A stretch of DNA of 64,000 nt from Prevotella sp. UBA2711 (GCA_002354095.1 DEKX01000038.1:1-64000), one strand, 5' to 3'; positions 33,656 through 45,533 are shown, numbered from the stretch's first letter. The notes: a model not told the origin generated them from the letters alone. Translations and numbers: made by a program.

Positions 33656-35581
33656 ATGATTTCTGTTGAAGGACTATGTGTTGAATTCAGTGCCAAGCCG
33701 TTGTTCACCAATGCCAGTTTTGTGGTGAACGACCGCGACCGTATTGCCTTGGTGGGCAAGAACGGAGCTGGCAAATCGACACTGCTTAAGATATTATGTG
33801 GTATGCAGCATCCGACGAGTGGGGTGGTGAGCATACCTAATGACACATCGATAGGATATTTGCCGCAGGTGATGAATCTGCAAGACGATACGACGGTGAG
33901 GGAAGAGGCTCAGAAGGCTTTCTCGGCTGTTCGGGCGATGAAGGCGCGTATCGACCAGATGAATCAGCAACTGGCCGAGCGTACTGACTATGAGAGCGAT
34001 GACTATCTGGCACTGGTGGAACGCTTCACGCAAGAGCACGAGCGCTACCTGATGATGGGGGCAGACAACTATGAGGCAGAGATAGAACGCACGCTGGTTG
34101 GCTTGGGTTTTGAACGGACGGATTTAGAACGTCCTACCAGTGAATTCTCAGGCGGATGGCGCATGCGTATCGAATTGGCTAAGATATTGTTGCAGAAGCC
34201 TGATGTGCTGTTGCTCGACGAGCCTACCAACCATCTGGACATTGAGTCGATACAATGGTTGGAACAATTCTTAGCTCAAAGTGCCAAGGCGGTGGTATTG
34301 GTCAGTCACGACCGTGCTTTTATCAATAATGTGTCGAATCGCACGTTGGAAATATCCTGTGGGCATATCATCGACTATAAGGTGAAGTACGACGAATACG
34401 TGGTGCTTCGCAAGGAGCGCCGCGAACAGCAACAGCGTGCCTACGAGAACCAGCAGAAGGAAATAGCCGATATGCGCCAGTTTATCGAGCGTTTCCGCTA
34501 TCAGGCTACCAAGGCTGTGCAGGTGCAACAGAAAATCAAGCAGTTGGAGAAGATAGTACCCATTGAGATTGACGAGGTGGACAACTCGGCTATGCATCTG
34601 AAGTTCCCGCCCTGCCTGCGCAGTGGTGACTATCCTGTGATTTGCGAGGACGTCAGGAAGGCTTACGGCGAACACACGGTGTTCTCGCAGGTGAACTTGA
34701 CGATTAAGCGAGGCGAGAAAGTGGCCTTCGTGGGTAAGAACGGTGAGGGTAAGTCAACACTCGTGAAATGTATTATGGGAGAGATTCCGTTTGAAGGAAA
34801 TCTGAAGATAGGACACAACATCCAGATAGGATATTTCGCTCAGAATCAAGCCCAGCTTCTCGACGAGTCGCTAACCGTTTTCCAAACAATTGATAATGTG
34901 GCGAAGGGAGATGTTCGACTGAGAATCAAGAATATATTAGGCGCATTCATGTTTGGTGGCGAGGCCTCGGATAAGTTCGTGAGAGTGCTGAGCGGAGGCG
35001 AACGCAGCCGATTGGCGATGATACGTCTGCTGTTGGAACCCGTGAACCTGTTGATACTCGACGAGCCCACCAACCATTTGGATATGGCATCGAAGGATGT
35101 GCTGAAGGAAGCCATCAAGGCATTCGACGGTACAGCCATCATCGTGAGCCACGACCGTGAGTTCCTGGACGGGCTGGTCAGCAAGGTCTATGAGTTCGGT
35201 GGAGGCCGCGTCAGAGAGCATTTGGGCGGTATCTACGACTTCTTGCAAACGAAACAGATAAGCGAACTCAACGAACTGGGGAAGGAACCAAACATTCCCA
35301 AAGTGGAAATTTCCGCTGAAGTGCCAGCTAAATCCGTGTCGTATGCCGAACGTAAGGACCAACAAAAGAAACTGCGTAAGGCTGAGCGTGCTGTAGAAGA
35401 TTCTGAACGCAAGATCAACGATATGGAACGCAGGCTGAAAGAGCTTGACGAACTGCTGATGGACCCAGCGAATGCTTCGGATATGGAGCTCGTGACCGCG
35501 TACACTTCTATCAAGAGAACCCTCGACGAAGAAGTGGAGCGATGGGAAAAACTATCGGAAGAATTGGAACAACTAACATAA
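33656..35581 (+). CDS. ABC-F family ATPase (translation factor)
   Basis: The 641-residue cytoplasmic protein has two ATP-binding cassettes and no membrane part. Walker A motifs are GKNGAGKST in the first and GKNGEGKST in the second half. Signature motifs are FSGGW and LSGGE, and both Walker B segments read DEPTNHLD. The linker between them is helical and charged, and the C-terminus (about 560-640) is a coiled coil as in Uup. Such proteins act on ribosomes by binding the E site. Which subfamily, and whether it protects against antibiotics, cannot be told from sequence alone. Confidence 0.92.
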   Translation: MISVEGLCVEFSAKPLFTNASFVVNDRDRIALVGKNGAGKSTLLKILCGMQHPTSGVVSIPNDTSIGYLPQVMNLQDDTTVREEAQKAFSAVRAMKARIDQMNQQLAERTDYESDDYLALVERFTQEHERYLMMGADNYEAEIERTLVGLGFERTDLERPTSEFSGGWRMRIELAKILLQKPDVLLLDEPTNHLDIESIQWLEQFLAQSAKAVVLVSHDRAFINNVSNRTLEISCGHIIDYKVKYDEYVVLRKERREQQQRAYENQQKEIADMRQFIERFRYQATKAVQVQQKIKQLEKIVPIEIDEVDNSAMHLKFPPCLRSGDYPVICEDVRKAYGEHTVFSQVNLTIKRGEKVAFVGKNGEGKSTLVKCIMGEIPFEGNLKIGHNIQIGYFAQNQAQLLDESLTVFQTIDNVAKGDVRLRIKNILGAFMFGGEASDKFVRVLSGGERSRLAMIRLLLEPVNLLILDEPTNHLDMASKDVLKEAIKAFDGTAIIVSHDREFLDGLVSKVYEFGGGRVREHLGGIYDFLQTKQISELNELGKEPNIPKVEISAEVPAKSVSYAERKDQQKKLRKAERAVEDSERKINDMERRLKELDELLMDPANASDMELVTAYTSIKRTLDEEVERWEKLSEELEQLT

Positions 35582-35590
35582 AAAATAACA

Positions 35591-37630
35591 ATGAAAATCA
35601 AGAAAGTAATGATGATGATGATGGTTTCATCAATGTCGTTAACGACAATGGCGCAAGCGCCAATGAAATCAGGTATTGATTTGACAGACTTGAATCAGAA
35701 TGTCAAACCAGGTGACGACTTCTACGATTATGCTTGTGGTGGCTGGATGAAGAAGAACCCACTGCCTGCAGCTTATTCGCGCTACGGCAGTTTCGACCGT
35801 CTGGCGGAGGATAACAACAAGCGTATCAACGGTATTCTGAAGGAGTTGCAGGAGAATAGCTATCCCAATGGCTCTGTAGAACAGAAACTGAGCGACCTCT
35901 ACAAGCTGGCTATGGACTCCGCCCGCAGGGAGAAGGAAGGGTTGGCACCGGCTATGGGCATGATTCAGAGAATGGAGGCAGCCAAGACCGTTCAGCAGCT
36001 GTTCGCCATCCAGTTGGAAATGATGCCTTACGGCGACTCAGAGTTCTTTGGTGCCTATATGGGTGCCGACGAGAAGAATGCTTCACAGAACATCCTGAAC
36101 ATCAATCAGGGTGGGCTGACGCTGGGACAGAAAGATTACTATCTGGAAACCGACGAGGCTACGACCAAGATTCGTGAGGCATACAAGAAACACATCGTGC
36201 GCATGTTCCAACTCTTCGGTTTCAAGAAAGGAGCTGCTGAAAAGAAGATGAATAATATCTTCAAGGTAGAGTTGGCATTAGCGAAGGTTTCCAAGTCGCG
36301 CACTGAACTGCGTGACCCCATTGCCAACTATAACAAGATGACGCTGAAGGAATTTGACTCAAAGTATCCTCACTTCCAGTTGGAGAAGCAGATGAACGCC
36401 AAAGGCATTGCCTCACAGTACATTCAGGAGCTGGTAGTAGGACAGCCCGACTTCATGGCAAGTGCCGACCAGATTTTTGCTAAAATCACTCCGGCTGAGT
36501 ATCGCGACTATATGGAGTGGGGTATTATTACGAGCGCTGCCGGCCTGTTGAACAATGAGGTGCGTGCAGCCAACTTCGATTTCTTCGGCAAGGTGATGTC
36601 AGGACGTAAGGAAGACCATCCCCTGTGGCGTCGCGCTACCAGTCAGGTGCAGGGCGTGATGGGCGAGGCTCTGGGTAAGATATACGTTTCCAAATACTTC
36701 CCGGCATCTTCCAAGGAGCGCATGAAGACCCTCGTGGAGAATCTTCGTATAGCCCTCGGTGAGCGTATCGCTGCCCAGGATTGGATGGACGATTCAACCA
36801 AAGTGAATGCGCTGTTGAAGTTGAATACTTTCTATGTGAAGATTGGTTATCCTGACAAGTGGACGGATATGTCAGACTTGAAAATCGATGCGAAAAAGTC
36901 TTACTATGAGAATATGCAGGAATGCAGCCGTTTCTGGACGAAGTGGAACATTGACCACACAGCTGGTAAACCCGTTGACCGTGACGATTGGTACATGACA
37001 CCACAGACGGTGAATGCCTACTATAATCCAACTACGAACGAAATCTGTTTTCCCGCTGGTATCCTGCAAGTTCCATTCTTCGACCCAACTGCCGACGATG
37101 CCTTCAACTATGGTGCTATCGGTGTGGTAATCGGTCATGAAATGACCCACGGATTCGACGACCAGGGACGCCAGTATGATAAGGATGGAAACATGCACGA
37201 CTGGTGGACGGCTTCTGATGGAAAGAACTTTACAGAACGTACGGATAAATATGCTGACTTCTTCTCGGCAATCAAAGTGCTGCCCGACCTGAATGGAAAC
37301 GGCAGACTGACACTGGGCGAAAATCTGGCTGACCACGGAGGTCTGCAGGTGGCTTGGTATGCGTATAAGAATGCTACGAAGAATGTGAAATTACCTGTTG
37401 TTGATGGGCTGACAGCCGACCAGCGTTTCTTCTTGGCTTATGCAGGCGTATGGGCAGGGAATATTACGGAAGCTGAAATCCGTAATCGCACCAAGAGCGA
37501 CCCACACTCTTTGGGACGTTGGCGTGTCAATGGAGCACTTCCACACATCGATATGTGGTATGAAGCATTCGGTGTCAAGGAGGGCGACAAAATGTACATT
37601 CCAAAGGAAAAACGCCTCTCTTTGTGGTAA
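35591..37630 (+). CDS. M13-family zinc metallopeptidase (PepO/neprilysin-like)
   Basis: The 679-residue exported protease has a signal peptide (about 1-22, ending MAQA), the zinc motif HEMTH at 516-520 and the third-ligand motif ENLADHGG near residue 577. The C-terminal VNGALPHIDMWYEAFG and substrate-binding NAYYNP are typical of M13 enzymes, which cut oligopeptides in the periplasm or at the surface. It starts 9 bases after the ABC-F gene, so read-through is likely. Confidence 0.94.
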   Translation: MKIKKVMMMMMVSSMSLTTMAQAPMKSGIDLTDLNQNVKPGDDFYDYACGGWMKKNPLPAAYSRYGSFDRLAEDNNKRINGILKELQENSYPNGSVEQKLSDLYKLAMDSARREKEGLAPAMGMIQRMEAAKTVQQLFAIQLEMMPYGDSEFFGAYMGADEKNASQNILNINQGGLTLGQKDYYLETDEATTKIREAYKKHIVRMFQLFGFKKGAAEKKMNNIFKVELALAKVSKSRTELRDPIANYNKMTLKEFDSKYPHFQLEKQMNAKGIASQYIQELVVGQPDFMASADQIFAKITPAEYRDYMEWGIITSAAGLLNNEVRAANFDFFGKVMSGRKEDHPLWRRATSQVQGVMGEALGKIYVSKYFPASSKERMKTLVENLRIALGERIAAQDWMDDSTKVNALLKLNTFYVKIGYPDKWTDMSDLKIDAKKSYYENMQECSRFWTKWNIDHTAGKPVDRDDWYMTPQTVNAYYNPTTNEICFPAGILQVPFFDPTADDAFNYGAIGVVIGHEMTHGFDDQGRQYDKDGNMHDWWTASDGKNFTERTDKYADFFSAIKVLPDLNGNGRLTLGENLADHGGLQVAWYAYKNATKNVKLPVVDGLTADQRFFLAYAGVWAGNITEAEIRNRTKSDPHSLGRWRVNGALPHIDMWYEAFGVKEGDKMYIPKEKRLSLW

Positions 37631-37656
37631 AATAACCACGAAAATAGGAAAAAATG

Positions 37657-37688
37657 CCGTCGTAAATGTAAATTTACGGCGGTTTTTT
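37657..37688 (+). terminator. Terminator after the M13 peptidase gene
   Basis: A 10-base-pair stem (37657-37666 with 37673-37682, one G-T pair) and a 6-base loop are followed by six T residues. Confidence 0.85.
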
Positions 37689-37710
37689 GTTGCTTTTAAA
37701 AAATTATTAC

Positions 37711-37718
37711 TATATTTG
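37711..37718 (+). promoter_or_regulatory. -7 box of the zinc-ribbon/kinase operon
   Basis: TATATTTG matches the consensus 29 bases before the first start codon. No further promoter or terminator is visible down to about 50 kb, so this may drive the whole set. Confidence 0.65.
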
Positions 37719-37746
37719 CACCTAATTAATGCTATCCTAAAAAATA

Positions 37747-38697
37747 ATGGTAAACGATAACGCTCAAGATACAGAAAAAACTCAGAGGACCTTCCGCCCT
37801 CAGGAGTTTGCCCGAGAAAAGGAACTCGTTAGGGAAAACGAGCCCCTGCAACCTATGATGCAACAACAGCAGCAACAACAGCAGGCTGGTGGTAAGCAAT
37901 GCCCTTTTTGTGGTGCTATCAATGACCCGGAAGCCATGTTCTGCGCTCAGTGCGGTCAACCTATCAGCAAGTCGTCATGTCCTTTCTGCGGTTCAGAAGT
38001 TGACCCAGATGCTGATTTCTGTGAAGCCTGTCATCACTACATCCGCAAGGATGTCTGTTCGTATTGCGGTGCCCACCTTTCGGGCAACGAAGCCTACTGT
38101 CCTGAATGTGGCAGCCCTCGTGGCGGATTGGTGTGTCCTACCTGCCATGCTATGAACGATTTTGCATTTTGCAAGCAGTGTGGTACGGCATTGACGACTG
38201 AAGCCAAAGAATTGGTGAAGGAACTGCAGAAGAATCCCGATTATAAGGAACTGCTGGAGGCTGTCCAGGAATACTCGCAACTGGAGAGCTCGTTGCCTTA
38301 CAATTCTGAGCGTGATATCGTTCGCGAACAGATGAATATGAAGTTGCGCGAGCGTCTGCTGACTTTGTTGGCAAAGGACCAGGGAGTGGAACATCCTGTC
38401 ATTCCGAAGGTAGAAACCAAGCGCATGACCAAAGAAGAGTTGGAGGAGAAGAAATCGGAGAAGATTAAGAAGCTCTCTGCCATTCTCGACCGATTGGCCG
38501 TGCCGCCAACATCTTCGCCCGTTCAGGCACGCAATTATGCGATGGCAAGTAAGCCTATGGGCGTTCGCTTGGCGTGGGTGTGCAACTTCAAACATGCGTT
38601 GCACAGCAGTCCTTGTGGATGTGCCAAACCCCATCTGGGCGGAAAGTGGGTAGTGTTAGGAAAGAATAGTACTGCAGAAATTAAAGACGATAAATAA
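37747..38697 (+). CDS. Multi-zinc-ribbon protein, first gene of the signalling operon
   Basis: The 316-residue soluble protein has a poly-Gln run (39-46) and four consecutive CxxC...CxxC zinc ribbons (about 50-150: CPFCG/CAQCG, CPFCG/CEACH, CSYCG/CPECG, CPTCH/CKQCG). A long charged helical region follows (about 155-260). Zinc ribbons of this type mediate protein contacts. The same module recurs in the AAA, FHA and lipoprotein genes downstream, which suggests a shared docking scheme. The last 50 residues (from about MGVRLAWVCNFKHALH) look unlike the rest and coincide with inverted repeats in the DNA. The stop shares a base with the kinase start (TAATG). Confidence 0.75.
   Translation: MVNDNAQDTEKTQRTFRPQEFAREKELVRENEPLQPMMQQQQQQQQAGGKQCPFCGAINDPEAMFCAQCGQPISKSSCPFCGSEVDPDADFCEACHHYIRKDVCSYCGAHLSGNEAYCPECGSPRGGLVCPTCHAMNDFAFCKQCGTALTTEAKELVKELQKNPDYKELLEAVQEYSQLESSLPYNSERDIVREQMNMKLRERLLTLLAKDQGVEHPVIPKVETKRMTKEELEEKKSEKIKKLSAILDRLAVPPTSSPVQARNYAMASKPMGVRLAWVCNFKHALHSSPCGCAKPHLGGKWVVLGKNSTAEIKDDK
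38579..38605. repeat. Hairpin in the 3' end of the zinc-ribbon gene
   Basis: TGTGCAAC and GTTGCACA form an 8-base inverted repeat with an 11-base loop inside the odd C-terminal tail, compatible with an inserted repeat that is now translated. Confidence 0.4.
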
Positions 38698-41645
38698 TGG
38701 ATCAAACCATAAGAACCATACGGACACCGGAACAAAACAATTCGACCATCAGAGTTGCTCCCGCAGCTGGAGACAAGACCTACAGACCTGGCTCTTCGGA
38801 GCCGGTTCAGTCGAATGCTTCGAATGATTTTATCATCAAGGGAAAAGTTTACCATTGCATCAAGTGCCTGAGCGACAATTCTGGCGAAGCACAGGTGTTC
38901 TTGGTTGAGAGCGACGGTCAACAGTTGGTGTTGAAAATCTACTATCCGAATTTTACTATCAAGAAGACGCTTTTGCGAATCATCCAGAGTTTCGGAATGG
39001 AGACCATCGTGAAGATTTATGATTATGGTAAAACCTATGTTGACGGTAAGAATCGCGATTATGAACTGATGGAATACTTGCGTGGAGGTACGCTTAAAGA
39101 CTACGATTTGGATAATGATTTCAATCAGTTCCGCCGTATAGCTTTGCAGGCAGCAGCATCGCTGGCTTATTGCCACAACAGCAATATTATTCACAAGGAC
39201 ATCAAGCCCAGCAACTTCTTCTTCCGTGACGAGAATCATCAAGAGTTGGTGTTAGGCGATTTCGGTATCTCCAGCGTTCTGGACGGTGACGAGCGAGTAC
39301 ACAAGACTACTCAGGCCCGTACGCCTGTGTACGCAGCTCCCGAAATGTATAACGACGTGATAGACGGTGAGGTGGAAATCACCCCTTCGGTCGATTACTA
39401 TTCCTTAGGTATTACGCTGATGACGCTTTGGCTTGGAGAAAATCCGCTGAGCCAGAACGAGCGCGTGATGATGCGTAAGAAGAACGAGGGGCGTCTGCCT
39501 CGTATTAACGAATTGCCTGATCGTGTGAAAATGATTGTGCAGGGATTGACGGCTGTCAATCCGCAGAATCGTTGGAAGTACGAACAGGTGGAGCGTTGGT
39601 TCTTGGGTGAAAATGTGGATGTGGATATTTCATCGCCCATACTGAAGTATCGCAGTTTTATCGTTGACCCGGAAAAGAATCTGGTAGCAGACAATGTACA
39701 CGAACTGATACCGTTGTTGCTCGATAATGAGCGTCTGGCTATTAACTATTTGTATAATGGTCGTATAGCAGGATGGTTGGAGCAGTGCGGAAATGTGAAA
39801 CTCAGTTCGGTTGTAAAAGATATTGTGGTCAATCGCTATCCTGCCGATCAGCATGCAGGTTTGATGGCTTCTATCTATGTGATGGAGCCGACTTACCCCT
39901 ATAAGGACTTACACGGCAATCAGTGCGACGACCTTCATAGTGTCAGTATTTCCGTGCTTAGTTATCAGGAGGAATACGCTATAGCCTTGCAGAATCCTAA
40001 TGATACGTTGTTCCTCTATCTGGAATCGCATTCTAAAGCCGACATCAACCGTCTGCGCAGCTATTTCTCAGAGAAGGAATTCGAAGGACGTGTGGCCATT
40101 TTGCGATTGGTTTATGAGATAGACAAGGATATTCCGTTCTTGAACCAGTATCCTTCATCGTCGTTGCAGGAGATTGTTCATGCGTTTGGTAATGAAGATC
40201 TTCCTGAGGATGCTTGGATATCTCTGAGTGACGGACGCCTACTGTCATGGATGTATTGCCACGAAGACCGTATGGCGTGTGAGGCGTTGCGTATCTTGAC
40301 TAATGGACAGAAGTCAACGAAATCGTTGGGTTACAAGGTCCTGTATAATATTGATAGAGATGCAGCCTTTGACTTGCGCGAGGCTGATACCCCCTATCGC
40401 GTAGGTGTGTTGCTGAGCCAGATGATGAAAGAATGGCAGCGACTGCCTGAAAAAGAGTTTAATGAGAAAATTAAGGACTTCTCCGACCCCAACGGGCGCT
40501 TTGCCTATTTTGCCCAGTTGCATGGCTGGTTCGAGCAGTTGAACCATTGCCGTGCCTGCTTCAATCTGAAGAGTCCTGAGAATACCGATCGTTTAGGTGT
40601 CTATGACTTGCGTACAGCTGCTTATCGCTTCTGTCGCATACTGGGTGCTCGTCCAACCTATTTGTTGGAAGACGGGCTGGAACTGGTTGATGGACTGGCC
40701 GTTGACAAGATAGGTAGAAACGCTCAGCTGGCTGCCGAACTTAAAAACGGTTCTTTGAGCCAGTGGCTTTCCATCTTCTATCATGAGGATCCGGAGAAGG
40801 ATTTCAGTGAGACCTACAGTTATGAACGTTGCCTGGAACGTTGGATATTGACGTTGGGTGAGATAGATCCCAAACAGCCATATTTCAAACGATTCGGCAC
40901 AGCTAAGGAAGAGACAGCCGCAAAATATTCGGAAGTGCGCCAGCGCTACTATAAGGCCAAGAATAAGGAAAAAACTTGGCGTATGGTGTTCTATTCGCTT
41001 TGCGGATTGTGGGCCTTATTATTAATAATATGTGGTGTTAGTGGGCGCGACTATCTGTTGCAGCATCCAGGAATGTCCATCGTGCTACCTCTTGGTGGTA
41101 TGTCGGCTTTAATAATAGGTACACGCGCTTATTTTAAAGGTTATGGTTTCGTATTGTCATGCCTGTGGGGATTACTGGGAGTGATATTATCCTGGATACC
41201 TGTATTCATATTAAAATATGTCAATGGCTCTATGCCTGGTATGTTCGTACCTGCCATACTCTTGTTGACGGCTGTATATATGGCAATATGTCATTTTACC
41301 GATTTCCGTTCAGACACTAATAGTGAGAATCTGTTGATTTCAGAGGTGATGGATGACGATGTGAAGTCAACCCTTCTGGAACCTCTGTACTATACTTTCA
41401 AGGAGCGAAAATTCAAGTTTAAGGGCTCTAACTTCGGCTTGCTCGATGATGTGACTAATCAGATACGTTCATTGAGTGGCGAGTCTGTCCTGCATTATAT
41501 CTTATGGTCAGCCCTCGTAGGAATCTTGTTGATGGAGTTAATTGTATTCAGTCCCAAACTGTTGAATGTGAATAATCCTAATCTTGACAGTTGGAAGCTG
41601 AACCCGTCAGCAGTAGTTAAACAATTACAAAAGGACGTTGAGTAA
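38697..41645 (+). CDS. Membrane-anchored Ser/Thr protein kinase
   Basis: The 982-residue protein has an N-terminal eukaryotic-like kinase domain (about 45-310): Lys80 in LVLKIYY, catalytic loop HKDIKPSN (His166, Asp168) and DFG (Asp188), then APE. HKD in place of HRD means it is not a typical RD kinase and may be active without loop phosphorylation. The middle 400 residues have no recognisable domain. Four hydrophobic segments lie at about 762-875 and one near the C-terminus, so it is tied to the inner membrane. It has no PASTA domain. Start and stop overlap the neighbouring genes or touch them, so expression is coupled. Confidence 0.88.
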   Translation: MDQTIRTIRTPEQNNSTIRVAPAAGDKTYRPGSSEPVQSNASNDFIIKGKVYHCIKCLSDNSGEAQVFLVESDGQQLVLKIYYPNFTIKKTLLRIIQSFGMETIVKIYDYGKTYVDGKNRDYELMEYLRGGTLKDYDLDNDFNQFRRIALQAAASLAYCHNSNIIHKDIKPSNFFFRDENHQELVLGDFGISSVLDGDERVHKTTQARTPVYAAPEMYNDVIDGEVEITPSVDYYSLGITLMTLWLGENPLSQNERVMMRKKNEGRLPRINELPDRVKMIVQGLTAVNPQNRWKYEQVERWFLGENVDVDISSPILKYRSFIVDPEKNLVADNVHELIPLLLDNERLAINYLYNGRIAGWLEQCGNVKLSSVVKDIVVNRYPADQHAGLMASIYVMEPTYPYKDLHGNQCDDLHSVSISVLSYQEEYAIALQNPNDTLFLYLESHSKADINRLRSYFSEKEFEGRVAILRLVYEIDKDIPFLNQYPSSSLQEIVHAFGNEDLPEDAWISLSDGRLLSWMYCHEDRMACEALRILTNGQKSTKSLGYKVLYNIDRDAAFDLREADTPYRVGVLLSQMMKEWQRLPEKEFNEKIKDFSDPNGRFAYFAQLHGWFEQLNHCRACFNLKSPENTDRLGVYDLRTAAYRFCRILGARPTYLLEDGLELVDGLAVDKIGRNAQLAAELKNGSLSQWLSIFYHEDPEKDFSETYSYERCLERWILTLGEIDPKQPYFKRFGTAKEETAAKYSEVRQRYYKAKNKEKTWRMVFYSLCGLWALLLIICGVSGRDYLLQHPGMSIVLPLGGMSALIIGTRAYFKGYGFVLSCLWGLLGVILSWIPVFILKYVNGSMPGMFVPAILLLTAVYMAICHFTDFRSDTNSENLLISEVMDDDVKSTLLEPLYYTFKERKFKFKGSNFGLLDDVTNQIRSLSGESVLHYILWSALVGILLMELIVFSPKLLNVNNPNLDSWKLNPSAVVKQLQKDVE

Positions 41646-41646
41646 T

Positions 41647-44600
41647 ATGGTATGTGAGCATTGTCATAAAGAAAACCGTTCGATAGCGAAGTTCTGTAAG
41701 TGGTGCGGCAAGCCGCTCATCTCGCAGAATGTATTAGACAAACTGGTTGGTCTTGAGGATGTGAAGAAACAACTCAAGACAGTTGTCGATACCTATACTT
41801 ATCTGCATTCGCGTAAAGATATCATGAAGGTGCGTCTGAGTGTGAATGCCATCATTATCGGTGAAACGGGTACGGGTAAAACGGCATTGGCAGAAGTAAT
41901 CCGTGATTATTTCTATCAGCATAAGATTATCGATAAGCCCAAGTTGACGATGGTTGACGCCGTAGATTATCAGCGTTTTGTCGATAAATGGGATGATAAT
42001 ATCAAAAAGTCAAAAGATGGTATTCTCTTCTTCGATAATGTTCAGAAGCTATTGCCTGACCGTTATTCCAATCAGGTGAACCCGCTTGATAAGCTCTTTG
42101 TTGAGATGGATAAATGGGACGATAATCCCATTGTGATTATTTCCGGTCTGCCAAAGGGGTTGGATGATTTCTTGGTAAACAACCCAGCGGCTCAGAACCG
42201 TTTCAAGTACATTTTCCGACTGCCCACTCCAAGCTATAACGAATTGTGTGAAGTATGTAAGCAGGAATTACGCACGAAATATGGTATTGCTGCCTATACA
42301 CCTGAGGCAGATCATAAATTGGAACGCTATTTCCAATATCAGGTAAAAATCAAGGACGATACCTTTGGCTACCGCCATTTGGCAGTGAAGACGGCTGAGG
42401 ATATCTTTACTTCGTTTATCAGTCGTGGTGCCGATGCAACGATGATAGAGGAGAGCGATATCAACGGCTATGTACCAGAGGAGCGTTCACTGGACGACAT
42501 CCTCAGCGATCTTGACCAGTATATCGGAATGGATCAGGTCAAGAAAGCGGTTCGTGAGATTGCATATAGCGTACAGAATAGTGTTCAGCGCGCACAACGT
42601 GGATTGGGTGAGCAGCAGAAAGCAGGAATCCATATCGTTCTGACAGGTAACCCAGGTACAGGTAAAACAACTATTGCCCGAAAACTGGGCGAGATACTGG
42701 AGGCTATTGGTTATTTGGACAGTGGTCATGTGGTAGAGTGCGATCGTGCCAAGATGGTAAGTCCCTATCAGGGTGAGACACCTAAGGTCGTTGACCGTCT
42801 GTGCGACAAGGCTATGGGTGGTATCCTCTTCGTCGATGAGGCTTACACCTTAGCACCAGTCAGTCAAGGTGGTGATCGAGATAATCAGGGCGCTCAGGCT
42901 TTGGAACAGTTGATGAAGCGCATGGAGGACGATCGTGGAAAGTTCGTGGTGATAGCAGCAGGCTATCGTACGGAGATGGAGAATCTCTTCCGTATCAACC
43001 CTGGTGTGCGCAGTCGATTCAGCTATTTTCTGAATATTGACGACTATAATCCTGACGAGCTTTACCAGATTATGCTGGTATTTGCCAAGCAGAAAAAATA
43101 TGTGTTTGCCCCAGATGCAGAGGAGTTGACTCGCAAGATGATTACAGAGATGTATGATTCTCGTGACAAAGACTTTGCCAACGGCCGTACGATGCGTCAG
43201 TTATTTGACAAGATTACTGCCAAGCAGGCAGAACGTCTGCAGAAGGAGGATATGTCGACGAAGACTAACGAGGAATTGATGACCATCATACAGGAGGATA
43301 TTCCATATGAGGCACCAAAAGCTGTCGACTACACTGAGTGTCTTGCAAAGCTCAACGGTATGGTTGGATTGGCTGCCGTCAAGCAGGAAATTTCCAATCT
43401 TGCAGCCTTCCTCAATTTGCAGATACGTCGTGGAGAAACCAATACTTTCCAAGGGAAACACTACGTCTTTACGGGTAATCCTGGAACAGGTAAGACGACG
43501 GTGGCACGCATTATGGCAGATGTCTTCCGTACATTGGGTATCTTGTCACGTGGTCAGTTGGTGGAGGCCGATCGTAGTAAATTGGTTTCAGGCTATTCAG
43601 GTCAGACAGCTATCAAGACCAATCAGTTGATTGATTCTGCGATGGGTGGTGTACTCTTCATCGACGAGGCATATACTTTGAAATCTGGTGACAATGATTC
43701 CTTTGGAGGTGAAGCTATCGATACATTGCTGAAGCGATTGGAAGACGACCGTGGTAAGTTCATCTGTATTGTTGCTGGTTATACAGACCAAATGCATGAC
43801 TTCATCGACACCAACCCAGGTCTGAAGAGTCGTTTCACGCAGACGATTCATTTTGATGATTACACACCGGATGAGTTGACTGAAATCTTCGTGAATCTTG
43901 CAAAGGGCAAGAACTTTACCGTTGACGACGCTACTCGTGATGCTGTGCATCGTCAGTTTGAGCAGTTGTATCTGCGTCGCGACAAGAATTTCGGCAATGC
44001 CCGTGAAGCTCGTCGTATCTTTGATGCCGCTGTAGAGAAACAGAGTCAGCGTTTGATGGCAGAAGTGAACAATCCCGACTTCAAGGACGAGGATATGTAT
44101 CGTATCACCGAGGCCGATCTCGCCGTTCAGCAGAGCGAGAAAGCTCGTCCTCTTGATGAGGTACTCAACGAACTTGACGAGTTTATCGGTATGCGTTCTG
44201 TTAAGAATATGATTCGTCGTCTGGCTGTACAGAGCATGTTCATGAAGCAGCGAGCTGCGATGGGTGCCGGTAAGGTACAGCAAATGGCTATGAACTTTAT
44301 ACTGACTGGTAATCCTGGTACGGGTAAGACTTCTATTGCCCGTAAGATGGGAGAAGTGCTGCAAAGTATGGAAATCTTACCAACCAGTCGTGTCATAGAA
44401 GCCAGCCGAGCCACCTTGGTAGGTAAGTATATGGGTGAGACTCCGAAGATTGTGAATAATATGTGCGACAAAGCGATGGGTGGTATTCTGTTTATCGACG
44501 AGGCATATACGCTTTCTTCAGAGAACGACCAGTATGGTAAAGAAGCTATTGATACTTTGATGAAGCGCATGGAGGATGATCGCGGAAAGTTCGTGGTCAT

Positions 44601-44964
44601 TGCCGCTGGCTATCAGAAGGAAATGGAAGAGTTTATGAATGTAAATCCAGGTCTTGCCAGTCGCTTTACACATAAGATGCATATCGAAGACTATAACGAA
44701 GACGAACTCTTGGCAATCTACAAGAAGATGGCTGCCAAGGATAACTATACGTTATCGCCAGCAGCAGAATTCAAGTTGATGGATTTGATTTGCCGCAAGG
44801 TTGTCAGCAAGAGTAATTCTTTCGGAAATGCTCGTGAGATGCGTAACATGCTTGATGAAACCATTCAGCAGTTGTCTGTTCGTGTCAGTGCGTTGCCTCA
44901 GAATGAGGTAACTCAGGAGACCTACCAGATGATTTTGCCAGAAGATATAAAAGATGAGTTATGA
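41647..44964 (+). CDS. Four-module CbxX/CfqX-type AAA ATPase with N-terminal zinc ribbon
   Basis: The 1105-residue protein starts with a zinc ribbon (Cys3, Cys6, Cys17, Cys20) and carries four AAA modules with a period of about 277 residues. Walker A motifs begin at 72 (GETGTGKT), 334, 610 and 888 (GNPGTGKT each). Modules 2-4 have intact Walker B (LFVDEAYTL or LFIDEAYTL); module 1 reads LFFDNVQKL, with Asn replacing the catalytic Glu, so it should bind but not hydrolyse ATP well. Relatives include CbbX, SpoVK and the EccA ATPases of type VII secretion. I chose ATG 41647 over TTG 41638. It sits between kinase and FHA genes and may remodel a phosphorylated complex. Confidence 0.9.
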   Translation: MVCEHCHKENRSIAKFCKWCGKPLISQNVLDKLVGLEDVKKQLKTVVDTYTYLHSRKDIMKVRLSVNAIIIGETGTGKTALAEVIRDYFYQHKIIDKPKLTMVDAVDYQRFVDKWDDNIKKSKDGILFFDNVQKLLPDRYSNQVNPLDKLFVEMDKWDDNPIVIISGLPKGLDDFLVNNPAAQNRFKYIFRLPTPSYNELCEVCKQELRTKYGIAAYTPEADHKLERYFQYQVKIKDDTFGYRHLAVKTAEDIFTSFISRGADATMIEESDINGYVPEERSLDDILSDLDQYIGMDQVKKAVREIAYSVQNSVQRAQRGLGEQQKAGIHIVLTGNPGTGKTTIARKLGEILEAIGYLDSGHVVECDRAKMVSPYQGETPKVVDRLCDKAMGGILFVDEAYTLAPVSQGGDRDNQGAQALEQLMKRMEDDRGKFVVIAAGYRTEMENLFRINPGVRSRFSYFLNIDDYNPDELYQIMLVFAKQKKYVFAPDAEELTRKMITEMYDSRDKDFANGRTMRQLFDKITAKQAERLQKEDMSTKTNEELMTIIQEDIPYEAPKAVDYTECLAKLNGMVGLAAVKQEISNLAAFLNLQIRRGETNTFQGKHYVFTGNPGTGKTTVARIMADVFRTLGILSRGQLVEADRSKLVSGYSGQTAIKTNQLIDSAMGGVLFIDEAYTLKSGDNDSFGGEAIDTLLKRLEDDRGKFICIVAGYTDQMHDFIDTNPGLKSRFTQTIHFDDYTPDELTEIFVNLAKGKNFTVDDATRDAVHRQFEQLYLRRDKNFGNAREARRIFDAAVEKQSQRLMAEVNNPDFKDEDMYRITEADLAVQQSEKARPLDEVLNELDEFIGMRSVKNMIRRLAVQSMFMKQRAAMGAGKVQQMAMNFILTGNPGTGKTSIARKMGEVLQSMEILPTSRVIEASRATLVGKYMGETPKIVNNMCDKAMGGILFIDEAYTLSSENDQYGKEAIDTLMKRMEDDRGKFVVIAAGYQKEMEEFMNVNPGLASRFTHKMHIEDYNEDELLAIYKKMAAKDNYTLSPAAEFKLMDLICRKVVSKSNSFGNAREMRNMLDETIQQLSVRVSALPQNEVTQETYQMILPEDIKDEL

Positions 44965-45533
44965 TTATATGTCCAAGTTGTAAGGAAGAAATAGAGGAAC
45001 AGTCATGCTATTGCGACCAATGCGGTCAGGCGTTGATGTATTGTTCTAATTGCGGTCGTGTTGGAACAGGGCGGCGTTGTACTCATTGTGGTGGTTTGAT
45101 GGAACCTCCTGGTGGCGAACAACAGTCGAGCCAGCCCGGCAGTCATGTCACAGCAGCAGAAATTAGTCGAACGTTTGCAACTGCCCGTGAAACCAATAAC
45201 GGGTTGCCTCCTGCTGATGTCCAGATAAAGGGTATTCCTACGTTAACCCTATATAATCCTTCGCTGAACATCCGTATGGTTGGAATTAACGGGGCTATCA
45301 TTGGTCGCAAACAGGGACCTTACCAACAATTATTTGTAGGTAATATGTATGTGTCGAGTGTGCATGCCCAGTTGATTTACAAACCCGATTCAGGTTGGTG
45401 CATTATTGACAAGCATTCGTCGAATGGCACAAAATTGAATGATCGTGACTTATTGCCCGATATTCCGATGTCTATCAAGAGTGGTGATATCGTTTCGTTG
45501 GCGAACATTAACCTGCAGGTGAGTGTCAACTGA
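44961..45533 (+). CDS. Zinc-ribbon and FHA-domain protein
   Basis: The 190-residue protein has a double zinc ribbon in the first 45 residues (CPSC, CDQC, CSNC, CTHC) and a C-terminal FHA domain (about 105-190) with the phosphothreonine-binding signature: GRK, SSVHAQL and SSNGTKLND. It should read phosphorylation made by the kinase encoded two genes upstream. The start overlaps the AAA stop by four bases (ATGA). Confidence 0.9.
   Translation: MIICPSCKEEIEEQSCYCDQCGQALMYCSNCGRVGTGRRCTHCGGLMEPPGGEQQSSQPGSHVTAAEISRTFATARETNNGLPPADVQIKGIPTLTLYNPSLNIRMVGINGAIIGRKQGPYQQLFVGNMYVSSVHAQLIYKPDSGWCIIDKHSSNGTKLNDRDLLPDIPMSIKSGDIVSLANINLQVSVN

Noticed and set aside
38697..45533. Type VI or type VII secretion locus
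   Set aside because: Kinase, FHA, PP2C and EccA-like genes are present, but no sheath, tube, TssJLM, FtsK/EccC or WXG100 genes are in the window.
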